Assembly (NCBI GenBank): GCA_038248745.1
Contig: JBBRXC010000069.1
Span: 1-8,630, forward strand
Length of the DNA stretch: 8,630 nt
Reading direction: 5' to 3'
Source: JAENWH01 sp038248745
GTDB lineage: Bacteria; Bacillota; Clostridia; Peptostreptococcales; Anaerovoracaceae
Of the stretch, positions 1-6,017 are shown piece after piece. Numbering within the stretch: position 1 is the first letter of the stretch; the number at the start of each line of letters is the position of its first letter. Made by a program: the position numbers and the translations under genes. Under the pieces are notes generated by a model, which did not search any database, was not told the origin of the DNA, and saw only the letters and a program-made list of their open reading frames with translations.

Positions 1-1
1 A

Positions 2-724
2 GCACCAGTTGCTGGTATCGCCATGGGTCTGATTGAACGAGTTGAAGCAGATGGAACAAGTAAAATTGCCATTCTATCAGATATTCAGGGAATGGAAGAC
101 TTCTTGGGAGACATGGACTTTAAGGTTGCCGGTACTGCTGAGGGTATTACAGCCATTCAGATGGACATTAAAGTGCACGGACTTTCCAAAAAAATACTAG
201 AGGATGCTTTAACACAGGCACTTGCAGGCAGAATTCATATCATGGAACAAATGATGCAAGAAATTTCTGAACCAAGACCTGAACTGGCACCATATGCACC
301 TAGAATCATCACAATGCATATCGATCCTGATAAGATCAGAACAGTAATCGGACCTGGTGGCAAGACCATTAACAGGATTATTGCTGAGACTGGTGTTAAA
401 ATTGATATCGATGATACCGGACGTATCTTTATCGCTGCTCCTGACATGGAATGCGCAGAAAAAGGTGTGAAGGCCATCGAGCTTTTGACAAAGGACGTTG
501 AGGCGGGTGAAATCTACGAAGGAACTGTAACAAGAATAATGACCTTTGGAGCATTTATCGAAATACTTCCTGGAAAAGAAGGCCTGCTACATATTTCAAA
601 AATGTCTAAAAACAGAGTTGAAAAAGTAGAAGACGTGATGAACGTTGGAGATGTTGTGAAGGTAAAGGTTACTGAAATCGATAGCCAGAACAGAATCAAC
701 TTATCCATAAAGGACATTGATTAA
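2..724 (+). CDS. pnp: Polyribonucleotide nucleotidyltransferase (PNPase), 3' part
   Basis: This is the C-terminal part of PNPase, the phosphorolytic 3'-to-5' exoribonuclease of cytoplasmic mRNA decay. The frame is open at the left edge and reads APVAGIAMG, so the ATG at 23 is internal rather than the true start. Numbering from that Met, residues 1-85 finish the second RNase PH domain and include LGDMDFKVAGT (28-38), whose aspartates belong to the metal-binding active site in this family. A KH domain covers about 93-155, with its GxxG loop as GPGG at 110-113. An S1 RNA-binding domain covers about 160-230 (GEIYEGTVTRIMTFGAF...GLLHIS). The protein stops right after S1, without the extended charged tail of some PNPases. 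The gene is followed by an intrinsic terminator about 80 bp downstream, so it ends its transcription unit. Identification is secure; only the upstream extent is unknown. Confidence 0.97.
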   Translation, partial: APVAGIAMGLIERVEADGTSKIAILSDIQGMEDFLGDMDFKVAGTAEGITAIQMDIKVHGLSKKILEDALTQALAGRIHIMEQMMQEISEPRPELAPYAPRIITMHIDPDKIRTVIGPGGKTINRIIAETGVKIDIDDTGRIFIAAPDMECAEKGVKAIELLTKDVEAGEIYEGTVTRIMTFGAFIEILPGKEGLLHISKMSKNRVEKVEDVMNVGDVVKVKVTEIDSQNRINLSIKDID

Positions 725-735
725 TATCAGGTTTT

Positions 736-777
736 AAGGGATTAAGAAAATAAAAATTAAGGAATCAAGAAATAAAT
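736..777 (+). repeat. Degenerate AT-rich direct repeat after pnp
   Basis: Two similar purine/AT-rich segments, about 736-754 (AAGGGATTAAGAAAATAAA) and 759-777 (AAGGAATCAAGAAATAAAT), lie between the pnp stop codon and its terminator. They are similar in style to the 15-bp repeats between argB and argD. The copies are imperfect and the composition is simple, so chance similarity cannot be excluded. Confidence 0.3.
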
Positions 778-802
778 AGTGCTGAAAATGGAAAATTAAG
801 AG

Positions 803-836
803 GCCCTCCAGTTGCGCAAGTGACTGGAGGGCTTTT
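803..836 (+). terminator. Intrinsic terminator of pnp
   Basis: GCCCTCCAGT (803-812) pairs perfectly with ACTGGAGGGC (823-832). The stem continues through two T-G wobbles and a C-G pair, closed by a GCAA tetraloop of GNRA type (816-819), and is followed by TTTT. This is a classic Rho-independent terminator. It separates pnp from the arginine operon. Confidence 0.92.
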
Positions 837-886
837 CTATATACCCTAAAGCATCAAGAACATACTTTGGGGGTGAAAAACGGGTT

Positions 887-908
887 GGGGGATAACTAGT
901 TATCTCCC
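887..908. repeat. Perfect palindrome / hairpin
   Basis: GATAACTAGTTATC (891-904) is a perfect 14-bp palindrome. It is extended by a G-T wobble and three further G-C pairs, giving a 9-bp stem with a CTAG loop. No T-run follows on the + strand. On the minus strand a T5 run lies about six bases beyond the stem, so a weak reverse-strand terminator is possible. A protein-binding dyad is equally possible. Confidence 0.5.
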
Positions 909-959
909 GATACTACTATTTAAAACAAATTTTAAAATTCTTCCTAATTATGTATGAAA

Positions 960-987
960 TTGAGAGATGACAGTAAAAAATTATACT
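960..987 (+). promoter_or_regulatory. Candidate sigma-A promoter in the intergenic region
   Basis: TTGAGA (960-965, 5 of 6 consensus bases) and TATACT (982-987, 5 of 6) are separated by 16 bp, predicting a start near 994. No gene with a good start follows. If active, it would transcribe the structured region up to the T-run at 1287-1293, or read on into argC. In AT-rich DNA such matches do occur by chance. Confidence 0.4.
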
Positions 988-1033
988 TCTTCCATAAATC
1001 TGCAGTAAAAATATGCAACTAATTAAAAAATAG

Positions 1034-1183
1034 TTATCCTCCTTTAGGATAAAAAGCATAAAGTATGAAAAAGCAGAAACAAAACTGATAAAATTAATTT
1101 TATTGAGTCTTGTAACATATATAGTTATGCTTCTTTACGGAATAAACCTTAAAAGTATGACACCTTCATCAACAAAAGGTTAA
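1034..1183 (+). pseudogene. Possible remnant of a small membrane-protein frame
   Basis: After a stop at 1031-1033 this frame stays open for 49 codons to a TAA at 1181-1183. It contains the hydrophobic stretch LIKLILLSLVTYIVMLLYGI, which would fit one membrane helix preceded by Lys-rich residues. There is no ATG or GTG with a ribosome site before the hydrophobic part. An ATG at 1065 lies one frame away and reads only MKKQKQN before a stop, so a frameshift near the start could have separated the two. The family is not recognised. This may be chance in AT-rich DNA. Confidence 0.2.
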
Positions 1184-1293
1184 CGCTACGAGATATGTTA
1201 GGCATACAGCATCATTTCATCGATGAAGCAGGTTAATATAGGCTAGAAACCTTTTCTATTTCTAAAGATACATGAGCGTGTTAACCTTTTTTT
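1173..1293 (+). repeat. Long-range inverted repeat with AGGTTAAC arms and T7 run
   Basis: CAAAAGGTTAACGCT (1173-1187) is complementary, with a 2-nt insertion, to the segment starting AGCGTGTTAACCTTTT (from 1275). The right arm runs into T7 (1287-1293). Inside are a degenerate third copy AGGTTAAT (1230-1237) and the palindrome at 1216-1227. A further copy, AGGTTAACCT (1312-1321), is itself a perfect palindrome. The arrangement could fold as a large stem ending in a terminator-like T-run, or mark the ends of a decayed small element. No target-site duplication was identified. Confidence 0.4.
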
Positions 1294-1364
1294 GCACAAT
1301 TGGCATTCTGTAGGTTAACCTGGCAAAAGATACGCCATATTTTACATTTAAAATAACTGAAGCC

Positions 1365-1402
1365 TGCGCATATTAAATATAATTTGTGCATAAATATACT
1401 TT
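1365..1402. promoter_or_regulatory. Tandem ARG boxes upstream of the argC promoter
   Basis: The 18-bp ArgR/AhrC consensus is TNTGNATWWWWATNCANA. The segment 1385-1402 (TGTGCATAAATATACTTT) matches 8 of 10 fixed positions and all four W positions. The adjacent 1365-1382 matches 6 of 10 plus all W positions. The two are 2 bp apart, 20 bp centre to centre, which is close to the paired-box arrangement known for arginine repressors. They lie just upstream of the -35 hexamer. The operator role is inferred from family knowledge and position. Confidence 0.68.
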
Positions 1403-1417
1403 ATTTACCCAAAATTG

Positions 1418-1445
1418 TTGACAAATCACAATTATTGTGTATAAT
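1418..1445 (+). promoter_or_regulatory. Sigma-A promoter of the argCJBD operon
   Basis: TTGACA (1418-1423) and TATAAT (1440-1445) are both perfect consensus hexamers with a 16-bp spacer. The predicted transcription start is near 1452, leaving a leader of about 43 nt before argC. A promoter this strong implies that expression is limited by repression, which fits the ARG boxes around it. Confidence 0.88.
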
Positions 1446-1453
1446 TATAGAAT
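1436..1453. promoter_or_regulatory. ARG box overlapping the argC -10 element
   Basis: TGTGTATAATTATAGAAT matches 8 of 10 fixed positions and all W positions of the arginine-repressor box. It covers the whole -10 hexamer and the predicted start, so bound repressor would block RNA polymerase. Its centre is 51 bp (about five helical turns) from that of the 1385-1402 box, so both sites face the same side of the DNA. Confidence 0.65.
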
Positions 1454-1494
1454 AAATTAGGAATAATAACAAATTAGCAAGGAAGGACAATGAG

Positions 1495-2484
1495 ATGTAT
1501 AAGGTGTTTATTGACGGACAAGAGGGTACAACGGGATTAAAGATACTCAACAGGCTGAGCGCCAGAAAAGATATTCAATTATTGAAAATTGAGGAAAAAG
1601 ATAGAAAAAACATAGATGCCAGATTGCAGAACATTTCCGATGCTGATGTAACTTTTTTATGTTTGCCTGATCAGGCAGCAATGGATATTGCAGCTAGTGC
1701 TCCTCAAAATGCTAGAATTATCGATGCGTCAACAGCACATAGAACAAATGATGTCTGGGTCTATGGCTTTCCGGAAATCAGCAAAAGTCAGCGGGAGCTT
1801 ATTCGTCAAAGCAACAGAGTATCAGTCCCCGGCTGTCATGCATCGGGTTTCATAGCTATTGTAAGACCATTAATAGAGAATAATATGATCGGGAAAGATG
1901 CTTTTCTGGCTTGTACTTCCATCACGGGGTACAGCGGAGGTGGAAAACCAATGATTAACGAATATGAAACCAGTAATCTTGGGGATGCAACAAATCCCGC
2001 AAAGAACGAATATGCCTCAGATGACCTGAAAAGCCCTGGATTGTATGCATTAACCCAAAACCATAAACATATACCAGAAATGAAAAAAATCACCGGATTG
2101 AGCAAATCGCCGGCCTTCATACCTATTGTCAGCAATTATTACAGCGGAATGCTTGTAACCATACCGATAGATGTTAAAATGATGTTAGGAGAATTTCATA
2201 TAGATGAGATGGAGAGACTTTTTAATGAATTTTATTTGGGCGAAAGGATGGTTAAAGTAACCACGTTGACCCTTGAAGAAAAAACAGGAAGACTTTATGC
2301 CAATAAAATGGCAGACCGAGACGATTTGGAAATCTTGATTTATGGCAATGAAGAAACAATGATCATAAGCAGCAGATATGATAACCTGGGTAAAGGTGCT
2401 TCAGGAGCAGCGATTCAGTGTATGAATATCATGCTTGGGATAGAAGAAACAGCAGGGCTGGTGAAAGGAAATAATTATGGATAA
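1495..2484 (+). CDS. argC: N-acetyl-gamma-glutamyl-phosphate reductase, type 2
   Basis: This cytoplasmic enzyme reduces N-acetylglutamyl phosphate to the semialdehyde with NADPH, the third step of arginine synthesis. The nucleotide-binding glycine loop is FIDGQEGTTG (5-14). The family motif IIDASTAHR (75-83) is followed by WVYGFPE (88-94). The active-site cysteine is Cys114 in VPGCHASG, and HKHIPEM (190-196) supplies the conserved histidine region. At 329 residues with a FIDGxxGTTG start, it matches the uncommon (type 2) ArgC family rather than the longer type 1 form, which begins with a GATGYxG loop. The start at 1495 is set by GGAAGG at 1481-1486, eight bases upstream; an ATG at 1490 is in another frame. 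It is first in the operon under an ARG-box promoter, and its last 8 bases overlap argJ. Confidence 0.95.
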   Translation: MYKVFIDGQEGTTGLKILNRLSARKDIQLLKIEEKDRKNIDARLQNISDADVTFLCLPDQAAMDIAASAPQNARIIDASTAHRTNDVWVYGFPEISKSQRELIRQSNRVSVPGCHASGFIAIVRPLIENNMIGKDAFLACTSITGYSGGGKPMINEYETSNLGDATNPAKNEYASDDLKSPGLYALTQNHKHIPEMKKITGLSKSPAFIPIVSNYYSGMLVTIPIDVKMMLGEFHIDEMERLFNEFYLGERMVKVTTLTLEEKTGRLYANKMADRDDLEILIYGNEETMIISSRYDNLGKGASGAAIQCMNIMLGIEETAGLVKGNNYG

Positions 2485-3751
2485 TAATAATTTGAATAAA
2501 AAAGGCGATAAAATTCCTGCTAATAAAGATAATAATTTAATATTTATTGAGGGCGGAGTCTGCGCACCTATAGGGTTTAAAGCATCAGGGGTTCATTGTG
2601 GCATCAGAAAAAATAAAGGAAAAGCAGATTTGGCCTTAATTGTCAGCGATGTCATGTGCAATGTAGCTGCGGTTTATACAACCAACAAAATCAAGGGCGC
2701 ACCTATCGCGGTGACAAAAGAGAATATCGAGGACGGGAAAGCAAAGGCCATCATATGTAATAGCGGGAATGCCAACACCTGTGCACCGAATGGGATGAAA
2801 ATAGCAGCAGAAACCTGCGAAATATTAGGATTGGCTCTTGGGATCAGTCCAAAAGATGTTCTTGTCAATTCAACTGGTGTCATCGGAGAAGAGATGTTTA
2901 TAGCCCCATTTGAAAAAGGAATCCCCCATCTAATAGAAAAACTTTCATATGACGGATCGGATGCGGCTGCAAAAGCAATTATGACCACAGATACAGTGAA
3001 AAAAGAAATGGCGACAGAGTTTTATCTTGGGGAGAAAAAATGCAGAATAGGTGGTATTGCAAAAGGCAGCGGGATGATCAATCCAAACATGGCCACCATG
3101 CTTTGCTTTATCACAACGGATGTAGCAATTAGTAGCGAAATGCTTCAAAAAGCGCTTAATAATGATATTAAAGATACATTTAACCAAATCAGCATTGATG
3201 GAGATACCTCCACAAACGACACCGTTGCAATACTGGCAAATGGCATGGCAGAGAATGAGTTGATAGATTGTGATAATGAGGATTTTCAGAAATTCTGCAA
3301 AGCTTTGTATTTTATTGACCATGAATTATCTAAAAATCTTGCAAAAGATGGAGAAGGTGCCACCAAACTTCTGGAATGTGTTGTAAAGGGTGCCGCTGAT
3401 ATGGAAACTGCCAGAATTGTGTCTAAAGCGGTCATCGAATCAAATCTTTTAAAGGCAGCCATCTTTGGAGAAGACGGCAACTGGGGAAGAATTCTTTGTG
3501 CCATGGGGTATGCAAAAGTGGATTATAACATTGATAAAACTGATGTCTATCTATCGTCAGAAAAGGGTACAGTTCAAGTTTGTAAAGATACAACTTATTT
3601 CAAGCATAGTGATAAGAAAGCCAGTCATATTCTTTCTGCCGATGAGGTAAAAATAACCATTGACCTGAATCAAGGGGAACAGGAAGCATCAGCATATGGA
3701 TGTGATTTAACTTATGATTATGTAAAAATCAATGGATCATATAGATCATAA
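2477..3751 (+). CDS. argJ: Bifunctional ornithine acetyltransferase / glutamate N-acetyltransferase
   Basis: ArgJ moves the acetyl group from N-acetylornithine to glutamate, giving ornithine and N-acetylglutamate; many members also use acetyl-CoA to make N-acetylglutamate directly. The proenzyme cuts itself before a threonine nucleophile. The signature KGSGMINPNMATML (196-209) places the cut between Ala206 and Thr207. STGVIGEEM (132-140) is the oxyanion-hole region. The C-terminus VKINGSYRS is typical. Length is 424 residues, slightly longer than usual because about 20 Asn/Lys-rich residues precede the conserved start FIEGGVCAPIGFKASGVHCG. The start at 2477 is the only ATG before residue 60 and has AAAGGA at 2464-2469. 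It overlaps argC by 8 bases, implying translational coupling. Its presence means acetyl recycling is available, so a separate argE deacetylase is not required for this pathway. Confidence 0.96.
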   Translation: MDNNNLNKKGDKIPANKDNNLIFIEGGVCAPIGFKASGVHCGIRKNKGKADLALIVSDVMCNVAAVYTTNKIKGAPIAVTKENIEDGKAKAIICNSGNANTCAPNGMKIAAETCEILGLALGISPKDVLVNSTGVIGEEMFIAPFEKGIPHLIEKLSYDGSDAAAKAIMTTDTVKKEMATEFYLGEKKCRIGGIAKGSGMINPNMATMLCFITTDVAISSEMLQKALNNDIKDTFNQISIDGDTSTNDTVAILANGMAENELIDCDNEDFQKFCKALYFIDHELSKNLAKDGEGATKLLECVVKGAADMETARIVSKAVIESNLLKAAIFGEDGNWGRILCAMGYAKVDYNIDKTDVYLSSEKGTVQVCKDTTYFKHSDKKASHILSADEVKITIDLNQGEQEASAYGCDLTYDYVKINGSYRS

Positions 3752-3834
3752 TCAGAAATTAGCCATAAAGTAGCACATCACTGACAAATTAATCGATTAC
3801 GTAAGACGAAAACGGCCATAATAAAGGAGAAAAA

Positions 3835-4698
3835 ATGAAAGTTAGCAAGGATATCAGTGCTCAAATATTAATTGAGGCATTGCCGTATATACAGAAATTC
3901 AATAATAAAATTATCGTCATAAAATACGGCGGGAATGCAATGGTACAGGAGCATCTGAAAAAAGCGGTGATGAGAGACATTGTTTTACTGAATATCGTCG
4001 GGATAAAAGTTGTACTTGTCCATGGTGGCGGGCCTGAGATTGATCAGATGCTGAAAAAGTTGTCCATGGAAGCCAGATTTATCAATGGACTTCGGTATAC
4101 AGATGAAGACACGTCTGATATTGTGCAAATGGTGCTTGCGGGCAAGGTCAACAAACAGCTTGTATCGCTGATTCATCAAAATGGAGGCAAGGGCATAGGG
4201 ATGTGCGGTAGCGACGGTAATATGCTCACTGTAGAAAAGCTTATCTGCGACGATGATCTTGGTTTTGTCGGAGACATTAAAAGCGTCAATATCTCACCTA
4301 TCACCATGGCCCTAGATAATGGATATATTCCAATCATTGCAACCGTTGGGACGGATGAAAAGGGCCAGGTGTACAACATCAATGCAGATACCGCGGCTGC
4401 CGCCATCGCTGGCGCATTAAAAGCGAAAAAGCTGATTACCATGACAGATGTCATCGGTCTTTTGAAGGAAAAAGATGATGAGGATTCTCTGATGTCTTCG
4501 GTAAATATTTCGGAAATCCCGGATCTTATAGAAAAACAAATTATTGTTGGTGGCATGGTACCCAAAGTTGAAAGCTGTGTTGAGGCCATCAAACAGGGGG
4601 TTAAAGAAGCCATTATTATCGATGGTAGAATTGAGCATTCCATATTAATAGAGCTGTTTTCCAACGAAGGCATTGGAACCATGTTTCATAAAAATTAG
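3835..4698 (+). CDS. argB: Acetylglutamate kinase
   Basis: ArgB phosphorylates N-acetylglutamate with ATP, the second and usually feedback-controlled step. It is an amino acid kinase fold protein of 287 residues, normal for the family. VIKYGGNAM (28-36) holds the catalytic lysine (Lys30) and glycine loop. VHGGGPEI (62-69) is the second glycine loop, GLRYTDEDT (85-93) the substrate arginine region, YNINADTAAAA (180-190) the substrate/nucleotide site, and Lys244 in GGMVPKVE the second catalytic lysine. The N-terminal helix before the kinase core (EALPYIQKF, 14-22) and the C-terminal EGIGTMF are features of hexameric, arginine-inhibited enzymes; the E. coli-type enzyme lacks this helix. Arginine inhibition is therefore inferred. 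The start follows AAAGGAG (3823-3829). An 83-bp gap after argJ shows no clear promoter or ARG box. Confidence 0.96.
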   Translation: MKVSKDISAQILIEALPYIQKFNNKIIVIKYGGNAMVQEHLKKAVMRDIVLLNIVGIKVVLVHGGGPEIDQMLKKLSMEARFINGLRYTDEDTSDIVQMVLAGKVNKQLVSLIHQNGGKGIGMCGSDGNMLTVEKLICDDDLGFVGDIKSVNISPITMALDNGYIPIIATVGTDEKGQVYNINADTAAAAIAGALKAKKLITMTDVIGLLKEKDDEDSLMSSVNISEIPDLIEKQIIVGGMVPKVESCVEAIKQGVKEAIIIDGRIEHSILIELFSNEGIGTMFHKN

Positions 4699-4777
4699 AA
4701 AGGCTTAAAATTAAAAAGCATAAAATTAAAAAGCATAAAATCAAAAGGCATAAAATCAAAAGGCAGAAAATTAGAGA
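4687..4777 (+). repeat. 15-bp tandem repeat between argB and argD
   Basis: Five consecutive 15-bp units start at 4703, 4718, 4733, 4748 and 4763, with consensus GCATAAAATYAAAAR. Units 3 and 4 are identical, units 1 and 2 differ at one base, and the last is the most diverged. A sixth, 16-bp degenerate copy at 4687-4702 overlaps the final codons and stop of argB, which suggests the array grew by duplication of the argB end. The array fills most of the 90-bp gap, and the argD ribosome site (GAGAGG, 4774-4779) lies at its right edge. The units are AT-rich with no dyad, so this is not CRISPR. An effect on mRNA spacing or decay is conjecture. Confidence 0.88.
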
Positions 4778-4788
4778 GGTAATATAAA

Positions 4789-5970
4789 ATGGGAAAGACT
4801 AAAGCAGATTACCTGAAAAATCAGGACGAAAAATATATTGTTGGAACCTATAAAAGAAGTGACCTGTGCCTGACAGAAGGAAGCAAGTCAGTGGCTAAAG
4901 ATTTAGAGGGGAACGAATACATTGATTTTTCCTCAGGAATCGGGGTGAATAGTTTTGGGTTTTCTGATGAGGGCTGGGTGAAAGCAATCACAGCGCAGGC
5001 GTGTAAACTACAGCACACGTCCAATCTTTATTACACTGAACCGGCAGTAAAAGTGGCCCGGCTTCTTGTAGAAAAATCAGGGTTGCGCAAGGTTTTTTTT
5101 GCCAATTCGGGAGCGGAAGCCAATGAGGGGGCCATTAAAACTGCAAGAAAATATAGCAATATGAAATACAGCGAAAACCGAAATGAAATTATTACATTGA
5201 AAAACTCTTTTCATGGAAGGACTATGGCAACAGTGACGGCAACGGGACAAGAAGAATATCATCATTTTTTTCACCCTTTTTCGGAAGGGTTTTTCTACGT
5301 TGAGCCCAACAGCATTGAAGAGTTAAAGCGGAGTGTTTCAGAGAATACCTGTGCTATTATGATTGAACTTATTCAAGGAGAAGGCGGCGTGTATTTGCTT
5401 GATCAGGAATATGTACACAGTATTTCAGAAATCTGCAAAGAGAAGGACATTCTTCTAATTGTAGATGAAGTGCAGACGGGGATTGGTCGTACAGGGACTT
5501 TGTTCGCCTACCAGCAGTTTGATATCATGCCAGACATTGTCACTGTGGCTAAAGGACTTGGGGGAGGACTTCCCATCGGTGCAGTCCTATTTAATGAAAA
5601 AACTGAAAACGTTTTGACTTATGGAGATCATGGTACCACCTTTGGAGGAAATCCAGTGGTCTGTGCTGGGGCAGCCTATATTCTAGAGTCTCTAGATGAA
5701 AAAATGCTGGAGGAAATCAATTGGAAAAGTGAATATATCAGAAAAGAATTAATTGCACTGGAGGAGATTGAAGCTGTTTCGGGCTTGGGATTAATGATTG
5801 GTATTAGGCATAAAACAAAGACTGGAAAAGAAATTGCTGAAGCCTGTCTTCAGGAGGGGCTTATCGTTTTAACTGCCAAAGAAAAAGTTAGGCTTCTACC
5901 ACCATTGAATATTAGTATGGAGGAATTGGACAAGGGGCTTGCCATCTTAAAAAAAGTCTTAAAAGAATAA
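4789..5970 (+). CDS. argD: Acetylornithine aminotransferase
   Basis: ArgD is a class III PLP-dependent aminotransferase that converts N-acetylglutamate semialdehyde and glutamate to N-acetylornithine and 2-oxoglutarate. It has 393 residues, normal for the family. FANSGAEANEGA (104-115) binds the PLP phosphate, NSFHGRT (139-145) stacks on the ring, and VDEVQTGIGRTG (225-236) contains Asp226, which pairs with the pyridine nitrogen. Lys255 in TVAKGLGGGLPIG forms the Schiff base, and GTTFGGNP (282-289) is the phosphate contact from the partner subunit. The family cannot be cleanly separated from succinyl-diaminopimelate or succinylornithine transaminases by motif, but the argCJB context settles the main role. 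The ribosome site is GAGAGG (4774-4779), 9 bases before ATG. No terminator follows, and the promoter of the next gene begins inside its last codons. Confidence 0.95.
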   Translation: MGKTKADYLKNQDEKYIVGTYKRSDLCLTEGSKSVAKDLEGNEYIDFSSGIGVNSFGFSDEGWVKAITAQACKLQHTSNLYYTEPAVKVARLLVEKSGLRKVFFANSGAEANEGAIKTARKYSNMKYSENRNEIITLKNSFHGRTMATVTATGQEEYHHFFHPFSEGFFYVEPNSIEELKRSVSENTCAIMIELIQGEGGVYLLDQEYVHSISEICKEKDILLIVDEVQTGIGRTGTLFAYQQFDIMPDIVTVAKGLGGGLPIGAVLFNEKTENVLTYGDHGTTFGGNPVVCAGAAYILESLDEKMLEEINWKSEYIRKELIALEEIEAVSGLGLMIGIRHKTKTGKEIAEACLQEGLIVLTAKEKVRLLPPLNISMEELDKGLAILKKVLKE

Positions 5971-5987
5971 AAAAAATATGGTATACT
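5959..5987 (+). promoter_or_regulatory. Extended -10 promoter of the downstream gene set
   Basis: TATACT (5982-5987) is preceded by TG one base upstream (5979-5980), forming an extended -10 element. TTAAAA (5959-5964, 4 of 6 consensus bases) lies 17 bp upstream, inside the end of argD. The predicted start is near 5994, about 24 nt before the acetyltransferase ATG. This gives the downstream genes expression independent of arginine control. Confidence 0.7.
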
Positions 5988-5996
5988 GTACCCATA
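5977..5996. promoter_or_regulatory. Dyad over the -10 element, operator-like
   Basis: TATGGTA (5977-5983) and TACCCATA (5989-5996) are inverted repeats, with one extra C in the right arm, around a 5-base centre. The dyad spans the -10 hexamer and the likely start of transcription. This position suits a repressor site, though AT-rich promoter sequence often forms short dyads by chance. The regulator is unknown. Confidence 0.35.
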
Positions 5997-6017
5997 TATA
6001 AACGGGGGTTGAATGCC

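Larger units (their letters stand above)
837..1364. other. Long intergenic stretch, no convincing gene
   Basis: About 530 bp between the pnp terminator and the arg control region are interrupted by stop codons in all frames, apart from one short startless frame. What can be seen is a palindromic hairpin (887-908), a sigma-A-like promoter (960-987), a small TATCCT/AGGATA hairpin (1035-1051), a perfect 12-bp palindrome TTCATCGATGAA (1216-1227), and four AGGTTAA-type motifs in both orientations (1178-1321). No T-box sequence, known riboswitch core, tRNA or transposase motif was recognised. It could be an uncharacterised RNA locus or a decayed insertion. Confidence 0.6.

Noticed and set aside
1165..1330. 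Insertion-sequence relic
   Set aside because: Inverted arms are present, but translation on both strands gave no transposase motif and no target-site duplication was found. It is kept only as a possibility in the findings.
1378..1383. Second TATAAT hexamer upstream of argC
   Set aside because: No -35 hexamer lies 16-18 bp upstream, and it falls within the weaker ARG box, so the promoter at 1418-1445 is the better call.
1141..1494. T-box or riboswitch leader for argC
   Set aside because: No T-box sequence, specifier stem or known riboswitch core was seen, and the mapped promoter leaves a leader of only about 43 nt.
2945..3322. 125-codon open frame on the minus strand
   Set aside because: It is opposite argJ, including the autocleavage region. 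It has no family resemblance and is best explained as a shadow.
4176..4682. 168-codon open frame on the minus strand
   Set aside because: It lies wholly inside argB, which has full kinase motifs. The reverse protein has no recognisable domain or ribosome site and is a shadow of the codon pattern.
4703..4777. CRISPR array
   Set aside because: The units are 15 bp, directly contiguous and without spacers or dyads, with no cas genes nearby. It is a simple tandem repeat.
6009..6017. TTG start for the acetyltransferase
   Set aside because: It immediately abuts the G-run ribosome site, leaving no spacing. The ATG at 6018 has a 9-base gap and is preferred.
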